Positions 24,976-32,570 of a stretch of 64,000 bases of DNA are shown in pieces (the stretch's first letter is position 1; each line of letters opens with the position of its first letter). This stretch comes from SG8-4 sp964598225. GTDB lineage: Bacteria > Planctomycetota > Phycisphaerae > Sedimentisphaerales > Anaerobacaceae. Both the position numbers and the translations under genes were made by a program. The DNA is taken from contig CAZRBG010000005.1 in NCBI GenBank assembly GCA_964598225.1, positions 62,001 to 126,000 of the forward strand, given 5' to 3'. Below the pieces are notes generated by a model that was not told where the DNA came from, did not search any database, and saw only the letters and a program-made list of their open reading frames with translations.

Positions 24976-26412
24976 ATGGGTCTCAAAGTGAGTCGTCGTC
25001 AATTCATCAAGACTGTGGGTCTTGCCGCCGGAACAGTTATGCTGCCGAAATGCGTAGGTTCGGAAGGCTCGGGCAATAGAGCAGCAGCTTCGAAAAAGCC
25101 CAACTTCGTAATCATTTTCTGTGACGATCTGGGCTACGGCGACTTAGGCTGTTACGGACATCCGACTATTCGTACGCCCAACTTGGACCAAATGGCCGCT
25201 GAGGGTCAGAAATGGACGAATTTCTACGTTGGGGCCTCGGTGTGTACTCCCAGCCGGGCGGCGCTTCTGACCGGAAGGCTGCCGATTAGAAGCGGCATGT
25301 GCAGCAGTAAAAGGCGGGTGCTTTTTCCTGATTCGGCGCTGGGACTGCCCGAGGGCGAGGTTACTATCGCCGAAGCACTCAAAGAAGAAGGCTATACCAC
25401 AGCCTGCGTCGGCAAATGGCATCTGGGACATCTGCCGCCGTATCTGCCGACCAACAACGGCTTCGATTCGTACTTCGGCATCCCTTACAGCAACGACATG
25501 GACAGGGTCGGCGGCAAAGGTCGGCAGGCGTTCTTCGATCCGAAAGTCGAATACTGGAACGTCCCTCTTATGCGCGACGAAGAGATCGTGGAGCGGCCCG
25601 CCAACCAGAACACTATAACCAAGCGATATGCCGAAGAGGGAGTTAAGTTCATCAGGCAGAACAAGGACAGGCCGTTCTTCCTTTATCTCGCTAACAGCCT
25701 TCCTCACGTTCCGCTGTTCGTTTCGCAGAACTTCCGAGGCGAGAGCCTTCGCGGCCTGTACGGCGACGTCATAGAGGAGATTGACTGGGGCGTCGGCCGG
25801 ATACTCGATACCCTGCGGCAGGAGGGCCTGGCTGAGAACACGTTCGTCGTCTTTACCTCCGACAACGGGCCGTGGTTGATCTTCGATCAGCACGGCGGCT
25901 CGGCGGGGCTGTTGCGGGACGGCAAAGGCTGCACCTTCGAGGGCGGCATGAGAGAGCCGTGCATTATGTGGTGGCCGGGGAAGATCAAGCCCGCCATCGT
26001 CCATGATATCGGCGCTACGATGGATGTGTATACGACGATTCTCACGCTGGCCGGCGCTGAAGTCCCGACCGACCGCGTCGTCGACGGCATGGACCTGTCG
26101 CCCGCCTTGTTCGGGGCCGGGCCGAGCCCGCGCGAGACGATGTTCTATTATCGCGGCACGAAGCTTTACGCCGTTCGCAAAGGTCCCTTTAAAGCACATT
26201 TCTACACCAAGCCGGCTTACGGCGGGGGCAAGGAGAAACGGCACGATCCGCCTTTACTCTATAATCTCGGGCACGACCCGTCGGAAAAGTATGATGTGTC
26301 GAAGAACCATCCGCAGGTGATCGAAGACATACGACGCGAAGTCGAACGGCACCGGGCCAATCTGAAGCGCGGCCAGGGCCGACTTGCCAAACGTATCGAG
26401 AAGAAAGGATAA
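24976..26412 (+). CDS. Tat-exported sulfatase (formylglycine type)
   Basis: A 478-residue type I sulfatase. The longer frame from 24835 runs through a repeat; the ATG at 24976 has AGGAGT 7 nt before it and opens a Tat-type signal (SRRQFIKTVGLAAGTVML). The active-site motif CTPSRAALLTG begins at Cys90, the residue converted to formylglycine. Metal ligands are expected in FCDDLGYGD and TSDNGP. The GKWHLGH block is also typical. It removes sulfate esters from polysaccharides or small substrates outside the cytoplasm; the substrate is not readable. It is followed after 9 bp by a second sulfatase. No sulfatase-maturing enzyme is in the window. Confidence 0.92.
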   Translation: MGLKVSRRQFIKTVGLAAGTVMLPKCVGSEGSGNRAAASKKPNFVIIFCDDLGYGDLGCYGHPTIRTPNLDQMAAEGQKWTNFYVGASVCTPSRAALLTGRLPIRSGMCSSKRRVLFPDSALGLPEGEVTIAEALKEEGYTTACVGKWHLGHLPPYLPTNNGFDSYFGIPYSNDMDRVGGKGRQAFFDPKVEYWNVPLMRDEEIVERPANQNTITKRYAEEGVKFIRQNKDRPFFLYLANSLPHVPLFVSQNFRGESLRGLYGDVIEEIDWGVGRILDTLRQEGLAENTFVVFTSDNGPWLIFDQHGGSAGLLRDGKGCTFEGGMREPCIMWWPGKIKPAIVHDIGATMDVYTTILTLAGAEVPTDRVVDGMDLSPALFGAGPSPRETMFYYRGTKLYAVRKGPFKAHFYTKPAYGGGKEKRHDPPLLYNLGHDPSEKYDVSKNHPQVIEDIRREVERHRANLKRGQGRLAKRIEKKG

Positions 26413-26421
26413 ATATCTCTC

Positions 26422-28119
26422 ATGAATTCACCAATGAATCGCAGGCAATTTGTCAAGGCGGCGGGTCTGGGAGCGGCTCTCGCGGCGCCGGCGTGCCTGA
26501 AGGCCGCGGGGCGGTCTTCGAATAGGAAGCCAAACATCGTCCTGATAATGGCCGACGACATGGGTTATTCCGATGTCGGCTGCTACGGCGGCGAAATTAA
26601 CACTCCCAACCTGAACAGACTCGCCGCCGGAGGGGTTCGCTTTACTCAGTTCTACAACACCGCGCGCTGCTGCCCAACCAGAGCTTCGCTCATGACCGGC
26701 CTTTACCAGCATCAGGCCGGGGTGGGGCACATGATGGGTGACAAAGGCTACGACGCCTATCGGGGAGATCTCAACAATAATTGCGTTACCATCGCCGAGG
26801 TGCTCAAGAAGGCCGGCTACGGCACTTACATGTCGGGCAAGTGGCACGTTACAAAACATACCAAACCCGAAGGCCCCAAGCACAACTGGCCGCGACAGCG
26901 GGGCTTCGACCGCTTCTTCGGGACCATCCACGGGGCCGGGAGTTTCTACGATCCCAACTCGCTGACGCGCGACAACACGCAAATCGTTCCCGACGAAGGT
27001 TTCTATTATACCAATGCCATCAGCGACAACGCCGTGAAGTTCGTAGCCGAGCACAAGTCGCGAAATGGGGACAAGCCGTTCTTCCTGTATGTTCCCTTCA
27101 CCGCTCCGCACTGGCCGATGCATGCGCTTCCCGAAGACATTGCCAAATACAAAGGCCGCTACGATGGGGGCTGGGATAAGTTGCGCGCCGAGCGGCACAA
27201 ACGGATGATCGAGATGGGACTGGTCAAGAAGAAATGGAAGCTCACGCCGCGGGATGAGGGTGTCCCGCCGTGGGAAGACGCCAAAGACAAGGAGTGGTTC
27301 GCCAGGCGTATGGAGGTTTATGCCGCGATGGTGGATTGCCTGGATCAGGGCGTCGGGCGCATCGTCGAGCAGTTAAAGAAATCCGGCGATTTCGAGAATA
27401 CGCTGATCTTCTTCCTTGCCGACAATGGCGGCTGCGCCGAAGAGTACGGCAGCAGAGGGCCGGTCAGACCCGACCCGTCGAAGCCTGTCGAGTTGAAACC
27501 GATGGGCCCGAAGGAGCTTCAAACCAGGATGCGGCCGACCCACACGCGCGACGGACGTCCCGTCCGCATCGGTTATGGTGTTATGCCCGGCCCTGCCGAT
27601 ACGTACATCGCCTACGGCAAGCCCTGGGCCAACGCAAGCAATACGCCGTTCCGCAGATACAAACACTGGGTTCACGAGGGCGGCATCTCGACGCCTTTGA
27701 TCGCACACTGGCCGGCTCAGATAAAGCTGCGAGGAAAGCTCCGGCATCAACCCGGCCACCTGATCGACATCATGGCGACCTGCGTCGACGTCGCCAGTGC
27801 GGAGTATCCTCCCGAGTACAACGGCAACAAGATAACGCCGATGGAAGGCAGGAGCCTCGTACCGGCGTTCGACAATAAGCAAATCGAGCGCGAAGCGATC
27901 TACTGGGAGCACGAGGGCAACCGCGCCGTTCGCCAGGGAAAGTGGAAACTCGTCTCCAGACATCCCCGCGGCTGGGAACTATACGATCTCGAAGCCGACC
28001 GCACGGAACTGAACGACCTGGCGCAAGAGCATCCGGACAAGCTCGAAGAGTTAAAGTCGATGTACGAAGCCTGGGCCAAGCGTTGCGGCGTCCAACACTG
28101 GCCCGTGAAAAAACGGTAG
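26422..28119 (+). CDS. Tat-exported arylsulfatase-like enzyme
   Basis: A 565-residue sulfatase with a Tat signal (NRRQFVKAAGLGAALAAPA). The active-site motif is CCPTRASLMTG with Cys83 as the formylglycine site. Other blocks are VLIMADDMGYSDVGCYGG, YMSGKWHVTKH and FFLADNGGCAEEYG. This resembles the arylsulfatase A-like group with a longer C-terminal part (VHEGGISTPLIAHWPA, EHEGNRAVRQGKWKLVSRHP). It is co-transcribed with the sulfatase 9 bp upstream. The stop codon TAG lies inside a GTAGGGTG palindromic element, which also separates it from the convergent AT-rich operon. Confidence 0.92.
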   Translation: MNSPMNRRQFVKAAGLGAALAAPACLKAAGRSSNRKPNIVLIMADDMGYSDVGCYGGEINTPNLNRLAAGGVRFTQFYNTARCCPTRASLMTGLYQHQAGVGHMMGDKGYDAYRGDLNNNCVTIAEVLKKAGYGTYMSGKWHVTKHTKPEGPKHNWPRQRGFDRFFGTIHGAGSFYDPNSLTRDNTQIVPDEGFYYTNAISDNAVKFVAEHKSRNGDKPFFLYVPFTAPHWPMHALPEDIAKYKGRYDGGWDKLRAERHKRMIEMGLVKKKWKLTPRDEGVPPWEDAKDKEWFARRMEVYAAMVDCLDQGVGRIVEQLKKSGDFENTLIFFLADNGGCAEEYGSRGPVRPDPSKPVELKPMGPKELQTRMRPTHTRDGRPVRIGYGVMPGPADTYIAYGKPWANASNTPFRRYKHWVHEGGISTPLIAHWPAQIKLRGKLRHQPGHLIDIMATCVDVASAEYPPEYNGNKITPMEGRSLVPAFDNKQIEREAIYWEHEGNRAVRQGKWKLVSRHPRGWELYDLEADRTELNDLAQEHPDKLEELKSMYEAWAKRCGVQHWPVKKR

Positions 28120-28136
28120 GGTGTGCACTGCACACC
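28116..28136. repeat. GGTAGGGTGTGCACTGCACACC element supplying a stop codon
   Basis: A GGTGTGCA-C-TGCACACC palindrome with the GTAGG flank. The TAG of the flank is the stop of the upstream sulfatase. It lies between convergent genes and could serve both as terminator. Confidence 0.7.
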
Positions 28137-28138
28137 GG

Positions 28139-29350
28139 TCAACTGCTCTTATATCTCCACATAGAAACCAGTGCAATTGTGCCCGCCAATACAAGCACAC
28201 TCAGAACAGAAACAATAAGAGCAGTTCTTTTTGATGGAGATGATTCTGGACTCGGTTTAGGAACGCGTGTATTTGCGACAATGTTGGGTTGGCTTTGATT
28301 CTGTTGCTCCATAGGTGTCATGTTATTCGGTTCTAAGGCAACCGCCGTTTCCTCAAAATTGGATTGTATGATTTTAGCGATAGCTTCTTCATTCATAACT
28401 GGAGCAAGTGCACTTTTCATCCTGTTTTCTTTTACTTTTGCTTTAAATGCTTCCCTGGACAATTTATTGTCAAGTGTGTTGAATCTCTTTGACATCTCCG
28501 GATATTTCGGGAAAAAGTCTCCAGGGCCAAGTGATTCCAGTTCCTCGACTTTTATACGCGACGACTTGTGTACTGCAGACTTCAAGGGGGCTATTATTTC
28601 GATTAGTAAGTTTCTTTTGATCTTCGATAAAGCTTCGCTTTTGTTTATTTCCCCGGAGTGATCTGCTGATTTGAATTTTTCCAGACGCTCTACGGCCCTG
28701 TGTTTCGTCCGAGCGAGCCTTTCGTCAAAAACACCTAACAGCCTATTTACTTCTTCTTCATGGATAGGTTTCTTCAGGTTTGGTCCCCAAGGCTCATCCC
28801 TTTTTCGAATAAGATTTCTGAGTATATGTTCGTCTACAACCTTGTTAATCTCGTCTTTTGTAAATTGACCTTGCAGGTGCCGATAGAAACTATTACGGAC
28901 ACCGTTAGCTATTCTTTTCAACTCATCTTCAATCTTATTGCTATCTGCTTCTGATAAGACGGGCGCGAGTTTGCAGGCATAACAACGCAGCCCTACATTC
29001 ATTAGAGTTTGTTTTATACCGAGTTCGATGTGTTCCGGATGGTCATATGAAATAATGTGATTGTAACTGTTTAATATCAAATCCTTATGTGTTTCCTTAC
29101 GTAATTCGAATCTTTCAGGCAGCACTTCAGCAGCCCATTTATCTAATTCGAGGCTTTCTATAATACTTTGCTTTTGCTGTTCAGTTACGTCCTTATATCT
29201 TAAATGTACATTTATCTTAGGAGAAAGGTGTTGAACTATCTCGTCTCTAGTGACATATATTCCTTGCGAATCAGCCATCGATATGATGGGAAGAAATGTA
29301 ATCACTATCAGAGTTGTTATCGGTTGTTTACTAATTTGGTATATTGTCAT
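28139..29350 (-). CDS. Exported or membrane-anchored helical protein, AT-rich operon gene 3
   Basis: A 403-residue protein I do not recognise. The N-terminus is hydrophobic (TTLIVITFLPIISMADS), a likely signal peptide or anchor. Near the C-terminus a second hydrophobic segment (ALIVSVLSVLVLAGTIALV) is followed by a short basic tail, so the body may be periplasmic and anchored at its end. The body is helical and charged, with an isolated CYAC motif near residue 125. It starts 3 bp after the stop of the preceding gene, so translation is probably coupled. Base composition and codon use are AT-rich compared with most of the window. DEPWGPNLKKPIHEEEVNRLL resembles a segment of the neighbouring protein. 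Confidence 0.6.
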   Translation of the reverse strand: MTIYQISKQPITTLIVITFLPIISMADSQGIYVTRDEIVQHLSPKINVHLRYKDVTEQQKQSIIESLELDKWAAEVLPERFELRKETHKDLILNSYNHIISYDHPEHIELGIKQTLMNVGLRCYACKLAPVLSEADSNKIEDELKRIANGVRNSFYRHLQGQFTKDEINKVVDEHILRNLIRKRDEPWGPNLKKPIHEEEVNRLLGVFDERLARTKHRAVERLEKFKSADHSGEINKSEALSKIKRNLLIEIIAPLKSAVHKSSRIKVEELESLGPGDFFPKYPEMSKRFNTLDNKLSREAFKAKVKENRMKSALAPVMNEEAIAKIIQSNFEETAVALEPNNMTPMEQQNQSQPNIVANTRVPKPSPESSPSKRTALIVSVLSVLVLAGTIALVSMWRYKSS

Positions 29351-29353
29351 TAT

Positions 29354-30340
29354 CTATTTCCCATATTGATTTTCTTTAGTTTTTATCGGCTCAAGATACA
29401 TCTCTATTGGCCATACGCCCTCTCCGGTGCTTGAAGCCATAGGGCCCATTCCCCCCCAATAGATCGGTTTCTTAAACTCTTTCATGGTCTCATATGCAAC
29501 TGCCTGGCACGCAATCGTTTTGGGCATGACCTTGAAGTAATTCTCAATTATGTTTGTATAGAATTCCTCTTCCAGAACCATCGGTTTTATTGGCTTTTTC
29601 AGCCTATTGGCCAAGATAGATTCATTCTTTAAATGCCAAAATACTTTGTCTTCAGCGTATGCACTTAATGGTTTTTTGAATATTGGAAAGAGCGGATCTT
29701 CATGAAGCTCGTCAAAATAGAATTGAAGCATTTTCTTTGTCCAGTCCAAGGCCTGTTTGACCTGAGGTTCGTATTCCTCATATTTTTCCGAACCTAATGC
29801 TGCCCTGGCTTTTTCATTAAGCTTCTGCATTATTTTATCAATGAAACTTCGCCACCAAATTCGCGTTTTTTTTACATCTTCAGGGGAAATTTCCGGCCTG
29901 GTCGCACATTGAGCGAGCAGCCAGGCCATCCAGTAACAGGCTCTCTTGACACGCTTGCGTCCAACGCGTTCGTGGTTAAAGGTATGCTTGAATTGCCTTA
30001 GGTACCTATCGATGGATTTTTCCAATTCATCTGCTTCAAAGTTACCTTTGCAATCTGGCGGCTCCACAATCTGCCGAAATAACTCACATACGAGGTTGCT
30101 CGTCTTGTTACTCACTTCGTAATCATTAGACTTTTGAATCCAAATCTGTTGCACGAGATCATAACAGCTATCGCTTGAAATTCTTTCTGTCTGATTCGAA
30201 TTGGTAGCCGGATATGTATCATCTGCATTCTCATCCCCATGTACCTTAGTCCAACAACCGCAATGTATTAAGATACCAGAGACCACAGTAATTATTAAGT
30301 AGAACTTTCGAATTTTGAAAAAGAGAACCAACTGCATCAT
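29354..30340 (-). CDS. Putative lipoprotein, AT-rich operon gene 2
   Basis: A 328-residue protein I do not recognise. The N-terminus has a basic start, a hydrophobic stretch (FYLIITVVSGILIHCGC) and cysteines placed like a lipobox, so it is probably an exported lipoprotein. The rest is helical, with RACYWMAWLLAQCATRPEIS and DELHEDPLFPIFKKPLSAYA as the more distinctive parts. The end (YWGGMGPMASSTGEG) is glycine-rich. A GGAGGT ribosome site lies just before two adjacent ATG codons (30340 and 30337). It is the middle gene of three. Confidence 0.58.
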   Translation of the reverse strand: MMQLVLFFKIRKFYLIITVVSGILIHCGCWTKVHGDENADDTYPATNSNQTERISSDSCYDLVQQIWIQKSNDYEVSNKTSNLVCELFRQIVEPPDCKGNFEADELEKSIDRYLRQFKHTFNHERVGRKRVKRACYWMAWLLAQCATRPEISPEDVKKTRIWWRSFIDKIMQKLNEKARAALGSEKYEEYEPQVKQALDWTKKMLQFYFDELHEDPLFPIFKKPLSAYAEDKVFWHLKNESILANRLKKPIKPMVLEEEFYTNIIENYFKVMPKTIACQAVAYETMKEFKKPIYWGGMGPMASSTGEGVWPIEMYLEPIKTKENQYGK

Positions 30341-30425
30341 GGCACCTCCATACTTCCGGGCAAGATGGTGGGATTCATATTAGTAACAATATCTTAAATC
30401 CCACCACCTTCCCAAACATAGATTT

Positions 30426-31271
30426 CTAATATGTTAGATCGAAGCTACTTATCGATGCACTCACGTCGGCATCACATCTTTGAGCATTATTCTGACTGTA
30501 TGCTAAAGCATCCGCTGAGATAGTAGCCGAAGCAATAACGTTGTTGGAATCCTGATTGGATACATAACGGATTCGCCATTCAGAATCTGCGCATTCTTTT
30601 GGATTTGCAGCGCTGGGTTCGTCGCTGAAAGTGTCGTCCGAGTTAAGGGCTTCATCATCCCATTCTAATCCTTCCCCCTGGTAAAGGTCCCAGGCGAGAG
30701 AAAGGACTTTTGAAATCCAGTCATTATTTTCCTTTTTCTTTGAATGGGAATTGAAATCAACGTAGTATTCACTCAGAGCGTGATCTGGACCCGAGGCATA
30801 ACTGATAGTGACCACCACGGATCCTTCACCCGTGCCGTCATCGAGCCAGTCCGGATTTTCTGCATCTCCCGAAATACTCCAGTCAAAAGTTTCATACCAT
30901 GTGCAAGTAAAGGTATGACTCTCCGGATCATTACTTGGACAACCGATCCACGTTAGTTCATCTTCAACAATAAGCCCGTCTATGTCGCCTTCTGCTTTGA
31001 GGTTATCGTATGTTGAGTCATCGTATGCATTAGCCCAACAACTTATATTCGTGGAGATGCTACCGCTACTTGCATCATGTGATTTCTGAACATCAGCATC
31101 GGAATAAGCAGAGTCGCCCGGAGTCAGCCCTGTAGATGTATAGCTATATGTTGCTCTTTCGGACTTTGACCAGTCACTCTCCGCTGCATTCAAATTGTTG
31201 CAAAGGATTGCCAATACGCCCAAGAATAAGGCAGTAGACATCGCTAACCTGCATAAGTTCACAAGTTTCAT
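30426..31271 (-). CDS. Secreted acidic protein of unknown function, AT-rich operon gene 1
   Basis: A 281-residue exported protein. The ATG at 31271 is chosen because GAAAGGA lies 8 nt before it; a TTG at 31289 is in frame but unlikely. The signal peptide runs to about residue 30 (STALFLGVLAILCNNLNAAE). The mature chain is rich in Ser, Asp, Thr and Tyr, has many predicted short strands and five or six cysteines (CWANAYDD, WIGCPSND, FTCTWYETFDW, KECADSEWR, QRCDADV). That suggests a beta-sandwich held by disulfides. I do not know the family. It is the promoter-proximal gene, so it may be the most abundant product. Confidence 0.58.
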   Translation of the reverse strand: MKLVNLCRLAMSTALFLGVLAILCNNLNAAESDWSKSERATYSYTSTGLTPGDSAYSDADVQKSHDASSGSISTNISCWANAYDDSTYDNLKAEGDIDGLIVEDELTWIGCPSNDPESHTFTCTWYETFDWSISGDAENPDWLDDGTGEGSVVVTISYASGPDHALSEYYVDFNSHSKKKENNDWISKVLSLAWDLYQGEGLEWDDEALNSDDTFSDEPSAANPKECADSEWRIRYVSNQDSNNVIASATISADALAYSQNNAQRCDADVSASISSFDLTY

Positions 31272-31291
31272 TGCAATTTTTCCTTTCAAAC

Positions 31292-31320
31292 ATAATATTT
31301 GACTTGAACGAAATTATCAA
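31292..31320 (-). promoter_or_regulatory. Strong promoter of the AT-rich operon
   Basis: On the minus strand TTGATA (31320-31315), a 17-bp spacer and TATTAT (31297-31292), each matching five of six consensus bases. The start of transcription would be about 15 bases before the ATG at 31271, so the leader is very short. Confidence 0.6.
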
Positions 31321-32002
31321 ATAAAGAATCCATAATTATTCACATCTTTTTTAGGCAACCATAAGCACCACCTCCTTCCTCTTTGTAGAAATAGCGAATC
31401 TGTTGAGTGGTTTGTTGATATAAAAAAACGTGATTTTTCCGGTTCTTTCTGTTCTTTGGCATTTTCTGGAGAATTGTGTCCAAATCCGGGGCTTTTTCTT
31501 CCCAGGTGGAATTAAGCTGGTTGTATGGGAGAATCAGTATCAGAACCATTCCTAACGTTTTCAGCACGATATTCGATCCTTCATTCACTTTACAGCACTC
31601 AGCAATTGCTCTTGCGGCCATTCTCAAACGGCTCTTTTGCCCTGTCCAAAAAACAGGACTTCTGTTACTAAGTGGCAAAAAATGCTAAAAAGTGGACAAA
31701 GAAAATTTATAATTTTCCATTTTTTTTATAAACCCTTATGTTCCAATTAGTTAAAGATAATCTTTTTTCAGACTACATCTTGGTCTTGAATCCTTACTGG
31801 CGGATTCTGCCTTCTATAGATAAGGGCGTATCTGAAGGGGCAAATGTTGATTAGAAAAATGGAGGTATTAACGAAGATTATGACCATAATTGACAAAAGC
31901 GGCGTTTTCATGCTTGAAATAAGCGTTATGTCAAGGAAAAAGTTGAGGGTTTTGAACTGAAAAGTGTTAATTTAGGCAGGATTTTATGGTTTCAGCGCAA
32001 GC

Positions 32003-32073
32003 TGTCATTCCTGCGGCGGCAGGAATCCATTTCGTTGACGAGTATCTGGATTCCTGCCTCCGCAGGAATGACA
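32003..32073. repeat. 27-bp inverted repeat built of ATTCCTGC...GCAGGAAT palindromes
   Basis: Arms 32003-32029 and 32047-32073 (outer TGTCATTCCTGC, inner AGGAATCCA) are near-perfect reverse complements around a 17-nt loop. Each arm is itself a smaller palindrome. A related single copy is at 38188-38213. Confidence 0.8.
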
Positions 32074-32083
32074 AGAAACAGCG

Positions 32084-32099
32084 GGGTGGCCACCCTACC
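32084..32099. repeat. GGGTGGCCACCC-TACC element
   Basis: A member of the GTAGGGTGG family in reverse orientation (perfect GGGTGGCCACCC palindrome with TACC flank), directly after the 27-bp inverted repeat. Confidence 0.6.
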
Positions 32100-32208
32100 G
32101 GTATAAAGCCTGGAGAAAAACATGTTAATTTGACGAAAATTTTATTGATCTGAGAACACATTTGTGCCGGACAGTGCCCGGTTCTGGGCTGACTCCTTGG
32201 CCGGATGA

Positions 32209-32535
32209 CTATGGCGTTTCTCTCTCTACCTTCCACTGACATACTTGTGTCGACAGCTCAATCCATCGATCTACCAGACTACGTAAGTGGCCATAGTTTC
32301 TCATTTGCTTTTTTACCGTTGCGACATGTGCCTTCTTGACGAACTGAGTCTGGCTCCTTCCTTTTCGCGTGAAGCTAAGTTGGTAATATGGGCCGTGCTT
32401 ACGCGGTGGATCCTCTTTGCAGCGACAGTTCGGGTTTCCACAAACATTGTACTGCTTGGAGAGAGAGCCAGGGGGTAAATCCCCAATCGCCACGAGTTGG
32501 CGTTTGATTGCCTCTATCTCCTTTTCCAACTGCAT
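32209..32535 (-). CDS. DUF6788 family protein (orphan, often transposon-linked)
   Basis: A 108-residue protein. The ATG at 32535 starts MQLEKEIEAIKRQL; a TTG at 32556 is an alternative. The family signature is clear: LPPGSLSKQYNVCGNPNCRC with a CX4CXC metal-binding-like motif, then RKHGPYYQLSFTRKGRSQTQ and a helical end. DUF6788 proteins are usually small and often encoded near transposases. None is present here, but palindromic repeats lie within 150 bp. It may be a leftover of a mobile element. It starts just 35 bp after the end of the LamG protein gene on the same strand. Confidence 0.75.
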   Translation of the reverse strand: MQLEKEIEAIKRQLVAIGDLPPGSLSKQYNVCGNPNCRCKEDPPRKHGPYYQLSFTRKGRSQTQFVKKAHVATVKKQMRNYGHLRSLVDRWIELSTQVCQWKVERETP

Positions 32536-32570
32536 GTGGTTTTTTTCTCTTTTCAAGCGGGAAGCATTTG

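Larger units (their letters stand above)
31321..32208. other. AT-rich stretch without a supported gene
   Basis: Almost 900 bp. A 112-codon minus-strand frame (31678-31340) exists, with a hydrophobic segment (IVLKTLGMVLILILPY) and a polar tail. It has no recognisable relative, so I leave it unassigned. The rest is AT-rich and holds the inverted repeat at 32003-32073 and the GGGTGGCCACCCTACC element at 32084-32099. Confidence 0.4.

Noticed and set aside
25144..26244. A 366-codon open frame antisense to the first sulfatase
   Set aside because: It mirrors the codon structure of the sulfatase and has no domain of its own; the same holds for the long frames antisense to the aminotransferase (1056-1865) and the Gfo/Idh/MocA gene (58479-59642).
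31340..31678. A 112-codon minus-strand frame with a hydrophobic segment
   Set aside because: AT-rich region, no family resemblance and no good start; kept only as a note in the intergenic entry.
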